Notes under the pieces: model-generated | The model's database searches: none | What the model saw: the letters and a program-made list of their open reading frames with translations, nothing else | Told to the model about the DNA's origin: nothing | In this document: piece after piece, positions 33,848 through 42,578 of the stretch | Layout of the letters: each line of letters begins with the position of its first letter | How positions within the stretch are numbered: position 1 is the first letter of the stretch | Assembly: GCA_038322235.1 (NCBI GenBank) | Contig: JBBQFQ010000011.1 | Location: 1 to 64,000, forward strand | From: SZAS-18 sp038322235 | Lineage (GTDB): Bacteria; Verrucomicrobiota; Verrucomicrobiia; Chthoniobacterales; SZAS-18 | DNA: 64,000 nucleotides | Direction of reading: 5' to 3' | Translations under genes and position numbers: made by a program

Positions 33848-34693
33848 TCACTGCAGCAGTCCGTTGAGAAAAGCCCACATCTCGCGGTAGGCCGCCACGG
33901 CGACGTCGAGATTGTACGCAGCGGGTTTGGTCGCGTCCGTGCCGGCGGCGGGATTCGTGAAGGCGTGGACGGCGTTCGGATATGCGACCAGGCGGTACTC
34001 CACCTTGGCGGCATTCATCTCGGTCATGAACGCGGCGACCTCGGCGGGCGGTACGAGCGGATCGCGGGAGCCGTGGAGGATGAGCAAGCGGGCCTTCACG
34101 TCTTTCGTCGCGGTGGGATCGGTGGTGCCGAGTCCGCCGTGGAAAGAGACGACGGCCTTTAAATCGGCTCCGGTGCGCGCGAGTTCGAGCGCGGCGCTGC
34201 CACCGAAGCAAAAGCCGATGATGCCCACCCGCTTCGGATCGACGTCGCTGCGCTTGAGCAATTCGGTCAACGCGCCCTGGAGGCGGGCGCGGAAAAGGGC
34301 GCGGTCTTTGTACATCGCACCGGAGAGGGCCCCGGCTTCCTCGGCGTTCTTCGCTCGCTTTCCCTTCCCGTACACGTCGATCGCGAAGGCCACGTACCCC
34401 GCCTGAGCTAGGGAGGTGGCGCGAGCGTAGGAGAATTCGCCGTTGCCCATCCAGTCGTGGACGACCATGACGGCGGCGAGCTTCCCTTCGACTTTTTCCG
34501 GGCGCGCGATGAAGCCTTCGCACTCCACGTCACCGACCTTGTAGCTGTGAAATTCGCTCGTGATCGGATGGAGGGCGTCGGTCATGCGCTTGGGAGTGGG
34601 GGCGGCTTCCGCCGCGGGCGCCGGAGCAGCTTCCTCCGCGGCCGCGGGGAGGGTCAGGAGGGCGAGGAGAACGGAGAGGGTGGAAAATCGCAT
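33848..34693 (-). CDS. Exported dienelactone hydrolase family protein
   Basis: A 281-aa alpha/beta hydrolase with a signal peptide (about 1-19) and an Ala/Pro-rich linker. The catalytic triad is visible: C162 in GIIGFCFGGSAALE, D211 in LHGSRDPLVPP and H243 in NAVHAFTNP. VMVVHDWMGNGEFSYA carries the oxyanion region. It hydrolyses esters or lactones in the periplasm; the substrate is unknown. It is divergent from thyA with 57 bp between them. Confidence 0.9.
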   Translation of the reverse strand: MRFSTLSVLLALLTLPAAAEEAAPAPAAEAAPTPKRMTDALHPITSEFHSYKVGDVECEGFIARPEKVEGKLAAVMVVHDWMGNGEFSYARATSLAQAGYVAFAIDVYGKGKRAKNAEEAGALSGAMYKDRALFRARLQGALTELLKRSDVDPKRVGIIGFCFGGSAALELARTGADLKAVVSFHGGLGTTDPTATKDVKARLLILHGSRDPLVPPAEVAAFMTEMNAAKVEYRLVAYPNAVHAFTNPAAGTDATKPAAYNLDVAVAAYREMWAFLNGLLQ

Positions 34694-34750
34694 GACGTTG
34701 GAACGAGCCTGCGTGTAACTACGCGGCCCGTCTCCGCGCCGCAACCCGCC

Positions 34751-35545
34751 ATGCAGACCTATCACGACCTGCTCCGCCACGTTCTCACCCACGGGAAGCC
34801 GCGCGCCGACCGCACCGGCACGGGGACGATCGCCGTCTTTGGAGCGCAGGTCCGCTTCGATCTGCGGGAGCGCTTTCCCCTGCTCACGACGAAGCGGGTG
34901 CACTGGAAGTCGGTCGTTCATGAACTGCTCTGGTTTCTCCGCGGCGAGACGAACGTGCGCTCGCTGCGCGAGAACGGGGTGACGATCTGGGACGAGTGGG
35001 CCGACGCCGAGGGGAATCTCGGCCGCGTCTATGGGGCGCAGTGGCGGGACTGGCGCTCGCCGGATGGCGGAAGCGTCGATCAGATCGCGCGCGTGGTGGA
35101 TTCGATCCGCCGACAGCCGCACAGCCGGCGGCACCTCGTCACGGCCTGGAATCCCGCGGAGGTCGATGCGATGGCGCTGCCGCCCTGCCACGCGATGTTC
35201 CAGTTCTTTGTCCAGGACGACGAGTTGAGCTGCCAGCTCTACCAACGAAGTGCGGATCTTTTCCTCGGCGTGCCGTTCAACATCGCGTCCTACGCCCTGC
35301 TCACGCGCATGGTGGCGCAAGTGTGCGGCCTGCGGGCCGGAGACTTTGTCCACACGTTTGGCGACCTCCATCTTTACGTGAATCACCTCGAGCAGGTGCA
35401 GGAACAGCTTTCCCGGACGCCGCGGGAACTTCCGCAGGTGAAATTGAATCCCGCCGTGACGGATCTGGCGGCTTTCCGGTTTGAGGACGTGGAACTCCGC
35501 GGCTACGACCCGTATCCGTCGATCAAGGCGCCGATCGCGGTGTAG
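34751..35545 (+). CDS. thyA: Thymidylate synthase
   Basis: A 264-aa protein, the same length as the E. coli enzyme. It converts dUMP to dTMP with methylene-tetrahydrofolate. The active-site Cys146 lies in ALPPCHAMFQFFV. RADRTGTGT, WFLRGETN, SRRHLVTAWNP, the QRSADLFLGVPFNIASYALL folate/nucleotide site and GDLHLYVNH are all present. The start at ATG 34751 is fixed by the family length. Confidence 0.98.
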   Translation: MQTYHDLLRHVLTHGKPRADRTGTGTIAVFGAQVRFDLRERFPLLTTKRVHWKSVVHELLWFLRGETNVRSLRENGVTIWDEWADAEGNLGRVYGAQWRDWRSPDGGSVDQIARVVDSIRRQPHSRRHLVTAWNPAEVDAMALPPCHAMFQFFVQDDELSCQLYQRSADLFLGVPFNIASYALLTRMVAQVCGLRAGDFVHTFGDLHLYVNHLEQVQEQLSRTPRELPQVKLNPAVTDLAAFRFEDVELRGYDPYPSIKAPIAV

Positions 35546-35612
35546 TGCGGGGCTCTCACGACTGGTCGCCTCTGAACACGACGGCTCTTAGAATCATCTG
35601 ATCCATGTCGCT

Positions 35613-36134
35613 ATGATCCCGCTGGATGGCAAGCGCTGGGCAGAACTCAAGGGGGGATACAAGCTGCCCTTCGACCCAACGCCGACGCTTCGAGACCTTG
35701 AGAGGGGAAGCAATCCTCAAGCGTGCTGGGACACGCTGTGGAATGAACTTCATCATCAAGGAGACGTTGGGGATGCCTCCTACGCGTCCGTCCCGCACCT
35801 CGTTCGGATCGCTGCGGCAAGTGCCAGCGTTGACTGGAATTTTTATGCGTTGGTCGGGACGATCGAAATCGAGCGCCACCGGAAGACGAATTCTCCGGTG
35901 CCCGCGTGGTTGCTGGAAGGTTATCGTCAAGCGTGGCGTGAGCTTTTGCCCCTCGCATTACGCGATCTGCCCAAGGCTAGCGATGCGCATACGACTCAGG
36001 CGGTCTTGGGTGCGCTGGCGCTTGCGAAGGGCCAAACCAAGCTTGGGGCGTTCATCCTTAACGCTGACGCTTCAGAGGTGGACGAGTGGCTTGAAGATCG
36101 GGACGCGTGGTCGGAGTTGTATCGCGACCATTGA
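35613..36134 (+). CDS. Conserved hypothetical protein
   Basis: A 173-aa soluble, helical protein beginning MIPLDGKRWAELKGGYKLPF. The block ACWDTLWNELHHQGDVGDAS, then YASVPHLVRIA, recalls a widespread uncharacterised bacterial family of similar length, sometimes found near polymorphic toxin loci. No such locus is visible here. The likely fold is a helical repeat. Its function is unassigned. Confidence 0.7.
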   Translation: MIPLDGKRWAELKGGYKLPFDPTPTLRDLERGSNPQACWDTLWNELHHQGDVGDASYASVPHLVRIAAASASVDWNFYALVGTIEIERHRKTNSPVPAWLLEGYRQAWRELLPLALRDLPKASDAHTTQAVLGALALAKGQTKLGAFILNADASEVDEWLEDRDAWSELYRDH

Positions 36135-36164
36135 GGGTTCCTTGCCCGCCATCCCGCGGTTCAA

Positions 36165-36395
36165 GAGCCGTGAGCCCCGGGAGGGGCGAGGCGAAGTCAC
36201 CTGTGAATGGGGTGGGTCGCTGGATTTCCGCAGCCGTGCCCGCGTCGCGTCGAGAGCGACGTTTCCAGCAGGCATCGACTTCCGCCGCCCCTGCCGGGGC
36301 TCGATGGCTCTCGGCGATTACCGGCGGCTCACGCCAACCGGCTAATTTCTGGGGCCCTTCCAGGGCAGAACCTGCGCGACCCATTCCGCATCACT
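36165..36395. repeat. Dispersed repeat B, copy 3
   Basis: Contains AGAGCCGTGAGCCCCGGGAG, GGCGAGGCGAAGTCACC, GCCGTGCCCGCGTCGCG, CCGCCGCCCCTGCCGGGGCT and CGATGGCTCTCGGCGATTAC, in the same order as the 9925 copy. It ends in a diverged CCCTTCCAGGGCAGAA block shared with the 19777 copy. This explains most of the 36135-36497 gap. Confidence 0.78.
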
Positions 36396-36497
36396 CGGCC
36401 TTCTTGCCGGTGCTTCGGACCGAGCTCTACCGACATCCCGCCGCCGCCCGCAAATTTCGAGTTTCGGATTTTCATTTTCCGAGCGAAGCGGAACCCC

Positions 36498-37220
36498 GTG
36501 GCTCGTCTCGCGCTCCTGCTTCTGATCGCCGCCCTCGGGGGTGGTTGTGCTCTCGTGCGGGTGCCCGCGGCGATCGTGCAGGGAACGGCGGGCGCCGCGT
36601 CCTCGGTCGCGAAAGCCGCCTTTTTCTCGAAGAAGCCGGCCGACGCGTCCAACGCAGCGGTGGCGAATAACGCGTCGGCGAGCCAGACCCAACTCGCCAC
36701 CACCTCGACGAGCTCGCGCGACCGGCCGTTTCAGGAGCGGATCAGCCGGCCTGACCTCTCGATGGCCTATCTGCCGGCCCAGAAGGGATTCACCCCCAGT
36801 GGCAACCTGGCGCAGATGAAGAAGGTGCCGACGCGGGATTTCGTCTCCGACCGGCGCACGCCGGTGAAGGAATTTGCGACGGCGGATGCGAACGGCGGGC
36901 GGCGGGCGGTTTCGGTGAAGGACTTTCAGACGAAGCCGGACGCGGCCGCGAGTCGCAGCGTCGCCGGGGCGGATCGGTCGTTTGCGACGCGGGATGTGCG
37001 CACGCGGGAACTCCCGGGTTCCGACCGCACCGCGAGCGGGGCGAACAAGTCTGCCTCGCAGGGCGGGAAGCTTTTCGCCGGGAAGGGCAAACGCCAGGAT
37101 GGGCTCGACCGCGATTACGCGCAGGGAAAACCGATGTCCGTCGATGACGTTCGTCAGCTCCTGAACAAGGGTCCAAAGCCGGCAGCGGACCCCGCGCCGG
37201 GAACGCCCGCCGGTCGCTGA
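36498..37220 (+). CDS. Lipoprotein, unknown function (GTG start)
   Basis: A 240-aa protein from a GTG at 36498, chosen because it gives a compact signal with a lipobox (LALLLLIAALGGGCALV, Cys about residue 17). The mature protein is polar, low-complexity, Ala/Ser/Lys/Arg-rich, with recurring VK.F and RDF motifs (TRDFVSDRRTPVKEF, SVKDFQTK). It ends MSVDDVRQLLNKGPKP. It appears disordered. It is probably an envelope-associated lipoprotein. It is the first gene of the run leading to trxB and the biosynthetic cluster. Confidence 0.7.
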   Translation: MARLALLLLIAALGGGCALVRVPAAIVQGTAGAASSVAKAAFFSKKPADASNAAVANNASASQTQLATTSTSSRDRPFQERISRPDLSMAYLPAQKGFTPSGNLAQMKKVPTRDFVSDRRTPVKEFATADANGGRRAVSVKDFQTKPDAAASRSVAGADRSFATRDVRTRELPGSDRTASGANKSASQGGKLFAGKGKRQDGLDRDYAQGKPMSVDDVRQLLNKGPKPAADPAPGTPAGR

Positions 37221-37328
37221 TGGGGTCTGGCCAACCGGCTCGACGGTGGACCTTGCGGAATCCCGGTGGCACGCCGAGATATCCTCTCTCTTTTTTTCGC
37301 GTCTCCCGATCCCCGCCCTGACCCCGTA

Positions 37329-38249
37329 ATGGAAAAAATCGTCATCATCGGCACTGGTTGCTCCGGCCTCACGGCGGCGATCTACGCGGCGCGCGGCGGC
37401 CATGCGCCCCTTGTGCTGGAAGGCGCGCATCCGGGCGGTCAACTCACCACCACCACGCTGGTGGAAAATTTCCCCGGCTTTCCCGAGGGCATCGATGGAC
37501 CGGACCTCGTCATGAAGATGAAGGCGCAGGCCGAGCGCTTCGGCGCCCGATTCTCCTACGCGACGGTGACGGAGTTCGAGCCGCGGGACGGGCACGTCGC
37601 GGTGAAGGCCGACGATGTCTGGATCGAAACCAAGTCCCTGATCATCGCGAGTGGCGCCTCGGCAAAATATTTGGGCCTGCCCCGGGAGGACGAACTCGTG
37701 GGGCACGGTCTGACCTCCTGCGCGACGTGCGATGGAGCCTTCTACCGGAACGTCCCGGTGTGTGTCGTCGGCGGAGGGGATTCGGCGGCGGAAGAGGCGG
37801 GTTTTCTGACGCGCTTCGCCTCGAAGGTCTACCTCATCCATCGGCGGGAAGCGCTCCGGGCTTCGAAGATCATGGCGGACCGCGTCCTCGCGAACCCGAA
37901 GATCGAGCCAATCTGGAACTCGGCCGTGACGGAATACCTGACGAACGAGGAAGGCGAGATGCGCGCGGTGAAGTTGCGCAATCTCAAGACCGGCTTGGAA
38001 AGTGAGCTCGAGGTGAAGTGCGTTTTCGTGGCGATCGGCCATGAGCCGAACACCCAGCCGTTTCGGGGGAAGCTCGCGTCTGATGACGCGGGCTATCTGC
38101 TCGTCGAGCGCGGCACCGCCACGGCGATCCCGGGTGTCTTCGCCTCCGGCGATGTGGCGGATCACGTCTACCGGCAGGCGATCACCGCGGCTGGAACGGG
38201 CTGCGCCGCGGCTCTCGAGGCGGAGAAATATCTCGCCCAGCACGCGTAA
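37329..38249 (+). CDS. trxB: Thioredoxin reductase
   Basis: A 306-aa low-molecular-weight NADPH:thioredoxin reductase, about the family size. It has an FAD site GTGCSGLTAA, GGQLTTTTLVENFPGF, the redox pair C131/C134 (SCATCDGAF), an NADPH site VVGGGDSAAEEAGFL, HRRE and a C-terminal GVFASGDVADHVYRQAITAA. It reduces cytoplasmic thioredoxin. The next gene starts 4 bp after its stop, so trxB is the first gene of, or read into, the following cluster. Confidence 0.97.
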   Translation: MEKIVIIGTGCSGLTAAIYAARGGHAPLVLEGAHPGGQLTTTTLVENFPGFPEGIDGPDLVMKMKAQAERFGARFSYATVTEFEPRDGHVAVKADDVWIETKSLIIASGASAKYLGLPREDELVGHGLTSCATCDGAFYRNVPVCVVGGGDSAAEEAGFLTRFASKVYLIHRREALRASKIMADRVLANPKIEPIWNSAVTEYLTNEEGEMRAVKLRNLKTGLESELEVKCVFVAIGHEPNTQPFRGKLASDDAGYLLVERGTATAIPGVFASGDVADHVYRQAITAAGTGCAAALEAEKYLAQHA

Positions 38250-38252
38250 GCC

Positions 38253-39407
38253 GTGCCTGCAGCGCGGGATTCACGCATCCTCATCACCGGGGCGCGCGCG
38301 CCCGCGGCGCTGGAGCTCGCGCGGATTCTGGCGTCGGCCGGGGCGGCCGTTTGGACCGCGGATTCCCTGCGCTGGCCGCTCGGCCGGTATTCCGCGCTGA
38401 CCCGCGGGCATTTCCGCGTGCCCTCGCCGCGCTTCGAGTCCGCGGCCTTCGGCGAGGCGGTCCGGACGATCGCGGCGCGGGAGGAACTGACGCTCATTCT
38501 CCCTACCTGCGAAGAGGTCTTTCATCTCGCCGAAGTGCGACCGGCGCTGACCGGCGGATTTTGGGACGGAGCGACGCGGCTCCTGGAGCTGCACGACAAA
38601 GGGCGTTTTGCCGAGCTCGTGGCGTCGCTCGGATTGCGTGGTCCGGAAACGCGCCGGATCCGCGGACCCGCTGATCTGGCGATCCCGGGCGAGTGGGTGT
38701 TGAAGCCGGCGTTTTCCCGCTTCGGCGTGGAGGCGCTCCTGCCGCCCTATTCCGCGCGCTCGCTCGCCCGGGTCGCCGCCGAAGTGCACTCGGGCCGCGC
38801 CTGGATCGCGCAGCGCTTCCTGGCCGGGCGCGCGTTCTGCACGTATTCCGTCGCTTGGCGCGGACGTCTGAATGCTCACGCGTGCTACCCGGTCGCCGCG
38901 CGGGCCGGTGGAGCATCGATCACCTGGCAGGCGATCGAGCACCCCGCGATCCGCACCTGGGTAGAGACTTTCCTGCGGGCCACGGAGTTCCATGGTCAGA
39001 TCGCATTCGACTTCATCGAGAACGCGGTCGGCGTTCCCGAAGCGATCGAGTGCAATCCGCGGGCCACGAGCGGCGCGCATCTGTGGGCGGGGCGAAGTGA
39101 CCTCGCGGACGCCTTTCTCGGACCGCTGGATGAGGCTCTCGTTCCGTCGGCCGGGGCGCGGGCGGCCACGAAGATTCCGTTGCTGCTGCAGGGTTGGCGC
39201 GGGGTGCGGGAGTGCGGTGGCCTGGCGGCCTGGCGCGGGTGGATGAGGGGAGCGAAGGACGCGATCAGCCGCCCGGACGACCCGAGGCCGGCTCTGGCGC
39301 AGGGCGCGGCGCTGGCGGAGCTTGCCGCGATCGCTCTCCGGCACGGCTTGTCGCTGCCGGCCGCGAGCACCCACGATCTGGCATGGAACGACCGACCGCC
39401 CTTGTAA
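38253..39407 (+). CDS. ATP-grasp ligase (carboxylate-amine/thiol ligase-like)
   Basis: A 384-aa protein starting from a GTG 4 bp after trxB. An N-terminal Rossmann-like pre-ATP-grasp domain (1-~100; ILITGARAPAALELARILAS) precedes an ATP-grasp domain (about 110-300). The latter has a Lys-containing GEWVLKPAFSRFGVEALL, an AWIAQRFLAGRAFCTYSVAW strand and the metal-binding AIECNPRATSGAH. It would activate a carboxylate as acyl-phosphate and join it to an amine or thiol; the substrate is unknown. It overlaps the next gene by 25 bp. It is the first gene of the 38.2-44.8 kb cluster. Confidence 0.85.
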   Translation: MPAARDSRILITGARAPAALELARILASAGAAVWTADSLRWPLGRYSALTRGHFRVPSPRFESAAFGEAVRTIAAREELTLILPTCEEVFHLAEVRPALTGGFWDGATRLLELHDKGRFAELVASLGLRGPETRRIRGPADLAIPGEWVLKPAFSRFGVEALLPPYSARSLARVAAEVHSGRAWIAQRFLAGRAFCTYSVAWRGRLNAHACYPVAARAGGASITWQAIEHPAIRTWVETFLRATEFHGQIAFDFIENAVGVPEAIECNPRATSGAHLWAGRSDLADAFLGPLDEALVPSAGARAATKIPLLLQGWRGVRECGGLAAWRGWMRGAKDAISRPDDPRPALAQGAALAELAAIALRHGLSLPAASTHDLAWNDRPPL

Positions 39408-40390
39408 CCGGAGCCACCGGGTTCCTCGGCGGCGCGCTGTGCCGGCGACTGGCCGGGGACGGCTGGGACGTCTCGATCCTCGCCCGGAATCCCGCGGCCG
39501 CCGAGGCGCTCCGGACGGAACACGGGGTGCGCGTTTTCGCGGGTGATCTCGCGGACCTCCCCGCCGTCCGCCGCGCCGTTCCGAGCGGAACCGAATTCAT
39601 CTTCCATTGCGCGGCCAAGGTGGGGAGTTGGGGAACGCGAAAGGAATACTACGCGGCAAATGTGACCGGAACGGAGAATCTCCTGGCCGCGGCGCGGGCG
39701 GCCGGGGTGCGGCGTTTCGTACATGTTTCCACGCCCTCGCTCTGCTTCCGCTGGAGCGCGCGACGCGGCTTTCGCGAAGATGATCCGCTGCCGAGGCCCG
39801 CGACGCCCTACGCGTGGTCGAAGCGGATCGCGGAGGAGCGCGTGCGGGAAACTTGCGCGGCAGCCGGGATGGAAGGCGTGCTCCTGCGCCCGCGGGCGGT
39901 CTTCGGCCCGGGCGATCCGCACATCCTTCCGCGGATGATCGAAACGCTCCGGGCCGGGCGTCTCCCGATCATTGGAAGCGGGCACACGCTCACGGATATG
40001 ACGTTCATCGAAAATGCCGTGGATGCGCTGCTCCTCGCGGCCGGAACGCCAGCGGAGCGGTGCAGTGGCCGGACCTATCACGTCACGAACGGCGAGCCGG
40101 TGAACCTCTGGGAGATGCTGCGGGGTCTGGCGGAGGCAACGGGCGTGCCGCCTCCGCAGAAGCTCGTGCCCTTCCCGATCGCATTCGGCCTTGGCGCCAC
40201 GCTCGAATTCTTCGCCCGCGCGCTCCGTTTGGGGGAGCCCCCGCTGACGCGTTACACGGCATCGTTGCTCGGACGCGATGCGACGCTCGACATTTCCGCG
40301 GTGCGGCGCGACCTCGGCTACGTCCCTCGCGTTTCGGTGCGGGGCGGGCTCGAGCAATTTGTCGCTTGGTGGAGGGCGCGGCCCCATTGA
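39383..40390 (+). CDS. NAD(P)-dependent epimerase/3beta-HSD-type reductase
   Basis: A 335-aa extended short-chain dehydrogenase. It has the Rossmann start ALVTGATGFLGGALCRRL, FHCAAKVGSW, the catalytic region VHVSTPSLCF with TPYAWSKRIAEE (Tyr-xxx-Lys), and LRPRAVFGPGDPHILPRM. Overall it recalls the 3beta-HSD/OleD group that reduces beta-keto acids. A beta-ketoacyl product of the ketosynthase in the same cluster is a reasonable substrate (inference). Its stop overlaps the next start. Confidence 0.9.
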   Translation: MERPTALVTGATGFLGGALCRRLAGDGWDVSILARNPAAAEALRTEHGVRVFAGDLADLPAVRRAVPSGTEFIFHCAAKVGSWGTRKEYYAANVTGTENLLAAARAAGVRRFVHVSTPSLCFRWSARRGFREDDPLPRPATPYAWSKRIAEERVRETCAAAGMEGVLLRPRAVFGPGDPHILPRMIETLRAGRLPIIGSGHTLTDMTFIENAVDALLLAAGTPAERCSGRTYHVTNGEPVNLWEMLRGLAEATGVPPPQKLVPFPIAFGLGATLEFFARALRLGEPPLTRYTASLLGRDATLDISAVRRDLGYVPRVSVRGGLEQFVAWWRARPH

Positions 40391-41238
40391 GCACTGCGCT
40401 GCGCTGGACGCCGCTGGCGGCGGGCGGCTGCCGCCAGCTCGAACGCATGGCCTTGCCGCGGGTGGGTGGCTGGCGTCACCTCTGGTTTCCCGCGTCGTTC
40501 GCGCTGATCGAGCATCCCGTTGCCGGGATCGGGCTGTTCGATTGCGGTTATGCGCCGCGCGTGGTGGAGTTGATGCGGCACTGGCCAGAGCGGGCGTTGG
40601 GAGTCGTCACGCCTCTGACGCTCCATCCCGCGAGTGCGCCCCTCGCGCAGCTCGTGGCGCGCGGAATCGGGGCCGACGAGGTCCGGTGGATTTTCCTTTC
40701 GCATTTCCACGTCGATCACACCGGCGCACTGCGGGATTTTCCGCGGGCGGAGATCATCGCGAGCCGGCTGGCGTGGGAGGCGGTACGTTCGCTCCGGGGT
40801 CTGGCGGCGCTGCGCCGCGCGGTCTTCCCGGAGTTGCTGCCCGAAGACATCGGCGTACGCCTTCGCCTGCTGGATTGCGCGCGATCGCCTGGGGATTTAC
40901 TCGCCGATGGGGTCCGGGTCTTCGACGATGAATCCGTGCTGGCGTTGCCGCTGCCGGGACACGCCGCCGGCCAATGCGGGCTCCTGCTGCGGCCCGCCGG
41001 GGCAGCGCCGGTTTTCCTGATCGCCGACGGGGCCTGGCAGAGCCGGCAGCTGGTGGACGGCGCGGCCCCGAGCGTGCTCACGCGGCCGATTCACGACGAT
41101 TGGGCGGCGCTGCGCCGGACGCTCGTTGATCTGGCGGCATTGCGCCGCGCGCAACCTGACTGGACGTTCCTGCCGACGCATTGTAGCGCCACCTTGCGAA
41201 GCCTCGGCGTGCAGATGCCGGAGGAAAAAATGCCATGA
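40387..41238 (+). CDS. Metallo-beta-lactamase-fold hydrolase
   Basis: A 283-aa protein. I take the TTG at 40387 (TTGA overlap with the upstream stop) because the conserved N-terminus, AAGGCRQLERMALP..FPASFALIEHP, lies before the first ATG at 40447. The two-metal motif is SHFHVDHTG. LPGHAAGQCG, FLIADGAWQ and the final LPTHCSA carry the remaining ligands. It is probably a thioesterase or lactonase acting on a pathway intermediate. It overlaps the adenylate-forming enzyme by ATGA. Confidence 0.87.
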   Translation: MSTALRWTPLAAGGCRQLERMALPRVGGWRHLWFPASFALIEHPVAGIGLFDCGYAPRVVELMRHWPERALGVVTPLTLHPASAPLAQLVARGIGADEVRWIFLSHFHVDHTGALRDFPRAEIIASRLAWEAVRSLRGLAALRRAVFPELLPEDIGVRLRLLDCARSPGDLLADGVRVFDDESVLALPLPGHAAGQCGLLLRPAGAAPVFLIADGAWQSRQLVDGAAPSVLTRPIHDDWAALRRTLVDLAALRRAQPDWTFLPTHCSATLRSLGVQMPEEKMP

Positions 41239-42569
41239 AGATCGGAGAATCCATCGCCACCCTCGCGCAGTACGGCGTCGCGTGTCACGGCTGGAATCGG
41301 TCCGTCGGCAAGCTGCGGTCCGGAATTCTCCGGCGCCAGGAGCGGGATATGAGGGCGCAGGCGGCCTGGGTACGGGCCCATTCGCGGTTCTACGCGCGCT
41401 GGTCGGGCGGAAGCGAGGCCGCCGCGTGGCGCGAGTGGCCCATCGTGGATCGCGCCACCCTGATGGCGAACTTCGAGGAGTGGAACACCGCGGGATTGTC
41501 TCTCGCGGTGGCGGAAGAGGCGGCGCAGAGCGGCGTCACGCTCCGCGGTGGGCTCGTGGCCGGGATGTCCTCGGGAACTTCCGGACGCGGGCGCGGGATT
41601 TTTGTCACGAACGGTCCGGAGCGCCGCACGTGGGCGGGCACGGTGCTGGCGCGCGTGCTCCCCCGGGCGCCGTGGGGTTCGCAACGCGTGGCGCTCTTTC
41701 TGCGGGCGAACAACGCGCTCTACGAGGCGACCGCCCGTTCGCGCGGCCTTCGGTTCGAATTCTTTCCGATCGACGGGCCAGGGGAGGAAGTCATTTCCCG
41801 CCTGGAACAATACGCCCCGACGGTCATAGCCGCCCCGCCGCGCGTCCTCGCCCGATTGGCGAAAGACTTCCACGGACCGGATCCGGAGCGCGTGATCGCG
41901 GTGGCCGAGACCCTCGACCCGATCGAGCGCGGTCTCATCGCGGCGCGTTTCGGCGAGCCGGTGCATGAGATCTATCAGGCGACGGAAGGGTTTCTCGGCG
42001 CGACGTGCCCGCACGGGACGATGCACCTGAATGAGGACAACGTCATCGTGGAGAAGGCTTGGCTCGATCGGGACGCCGGTCGATTCGTGCCGGTGGTGAC
42101 GGACATCCGCCGGCGGACCCAGCCGGTGGTGCGGCTGCGCCTCGACGACGTCCTGGTCGACGCGACCGGGCCTTGTTCCTGCGGGAGTGGGTTCGCTTCG
42201 ATCGCCCGCGTGGAGGGCCGGCTCGATGACGTCTGGATCTTTCCGCCCGCCGACGGATCGCCCGGCTGGCGTCCGGTTTTCGCGGAGGAAATCCGGGAGG
42301 TTTTCCAGCGCGAGGCGAGGGGCGTCGACCATCGCGCGCGACAGGTCGCGCCGGATCGCGTGGAGGTGATCCTCGACACGATCTCTCCGGTCCGCCCGGA
42401 TCTCACGGCGGCCCTTGTTCGCTTGATCGAAGACCGGGGTGGTCGCCGCCCTGTGATCGCCTACCTTCCGGGCCAGCTGGACCATCCGCCGCACGAGAAG
42501 CTGCGCCGGCTGACGCGAGCGTTCCCGACGCCGAGCGATGCCTTGAACGTGCAGAGCGTGGAACGTTGA
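41235..42569 (+). CDS. Adenylate-forming enzyme (F390-synthetase/CapK-related)
   Basis: A 444-aa member of the ANL-related group. It has the P-loop-like GMSSGTSGRGRGIFVTNG and the APPRVLARLAKDF segment. The YQATEGFLGATCPHGTMHLN block and RLRLDDVLVDATGPCSCGSG, with Cys and His, could form a zinc site. It would activate a carboxylic acid as acyl-AMP for transfer to CoA, a carrier protein or an amine. No carrier protein gene is in the cluster. The start is in a 4-bp overlap. Confidence 0.88.
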   Translation: MKIGESIATLAQYGVACHGWNRSVGKLRSGILRRQERDMRAQAAWVRAHSRFYARWSGGSEAAAWREWPIVDRATLMANFEEWNTAGLSLAVAEEAAQSGVTLRGGLVAGMSSGTSGRGRGIFVTNGPERRTWAGTVLARVLPRAPWGSQRVALFLRANNALYEATARSRGLRFEFFPIDGPGEEVISRLEQYAPTVIAAPPRVLARLAKDFHGPDPERVIAVAETLDPIERGLIAARFGEPVHEIYQATEGFLGATCPHGTMHLNEDNVIVEKAWLDRDAGRFVPVVTDIRRRTQPVVRLRLDDVLVDATGPCSCGSGFASIARVEGRLDDVWIFPPADGSPGWRPVFAEEIREVFQREARGVDHRARQVAPDRVEVILDTISPVRPDLTAALVRLIEDRGGRRPVIAYLPGQLDHPPHEKLRRLTRAFPTPSDALNVQSVER

Positions 42570-42578
42570 GCCGAGGAA

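Noticed and set aside
36342..38243. 633-codon minus-strand frame
   Set aside because: It is antisense to trxB and the preceding lipoprotein; it has only Arg-rich sequence and no domain.
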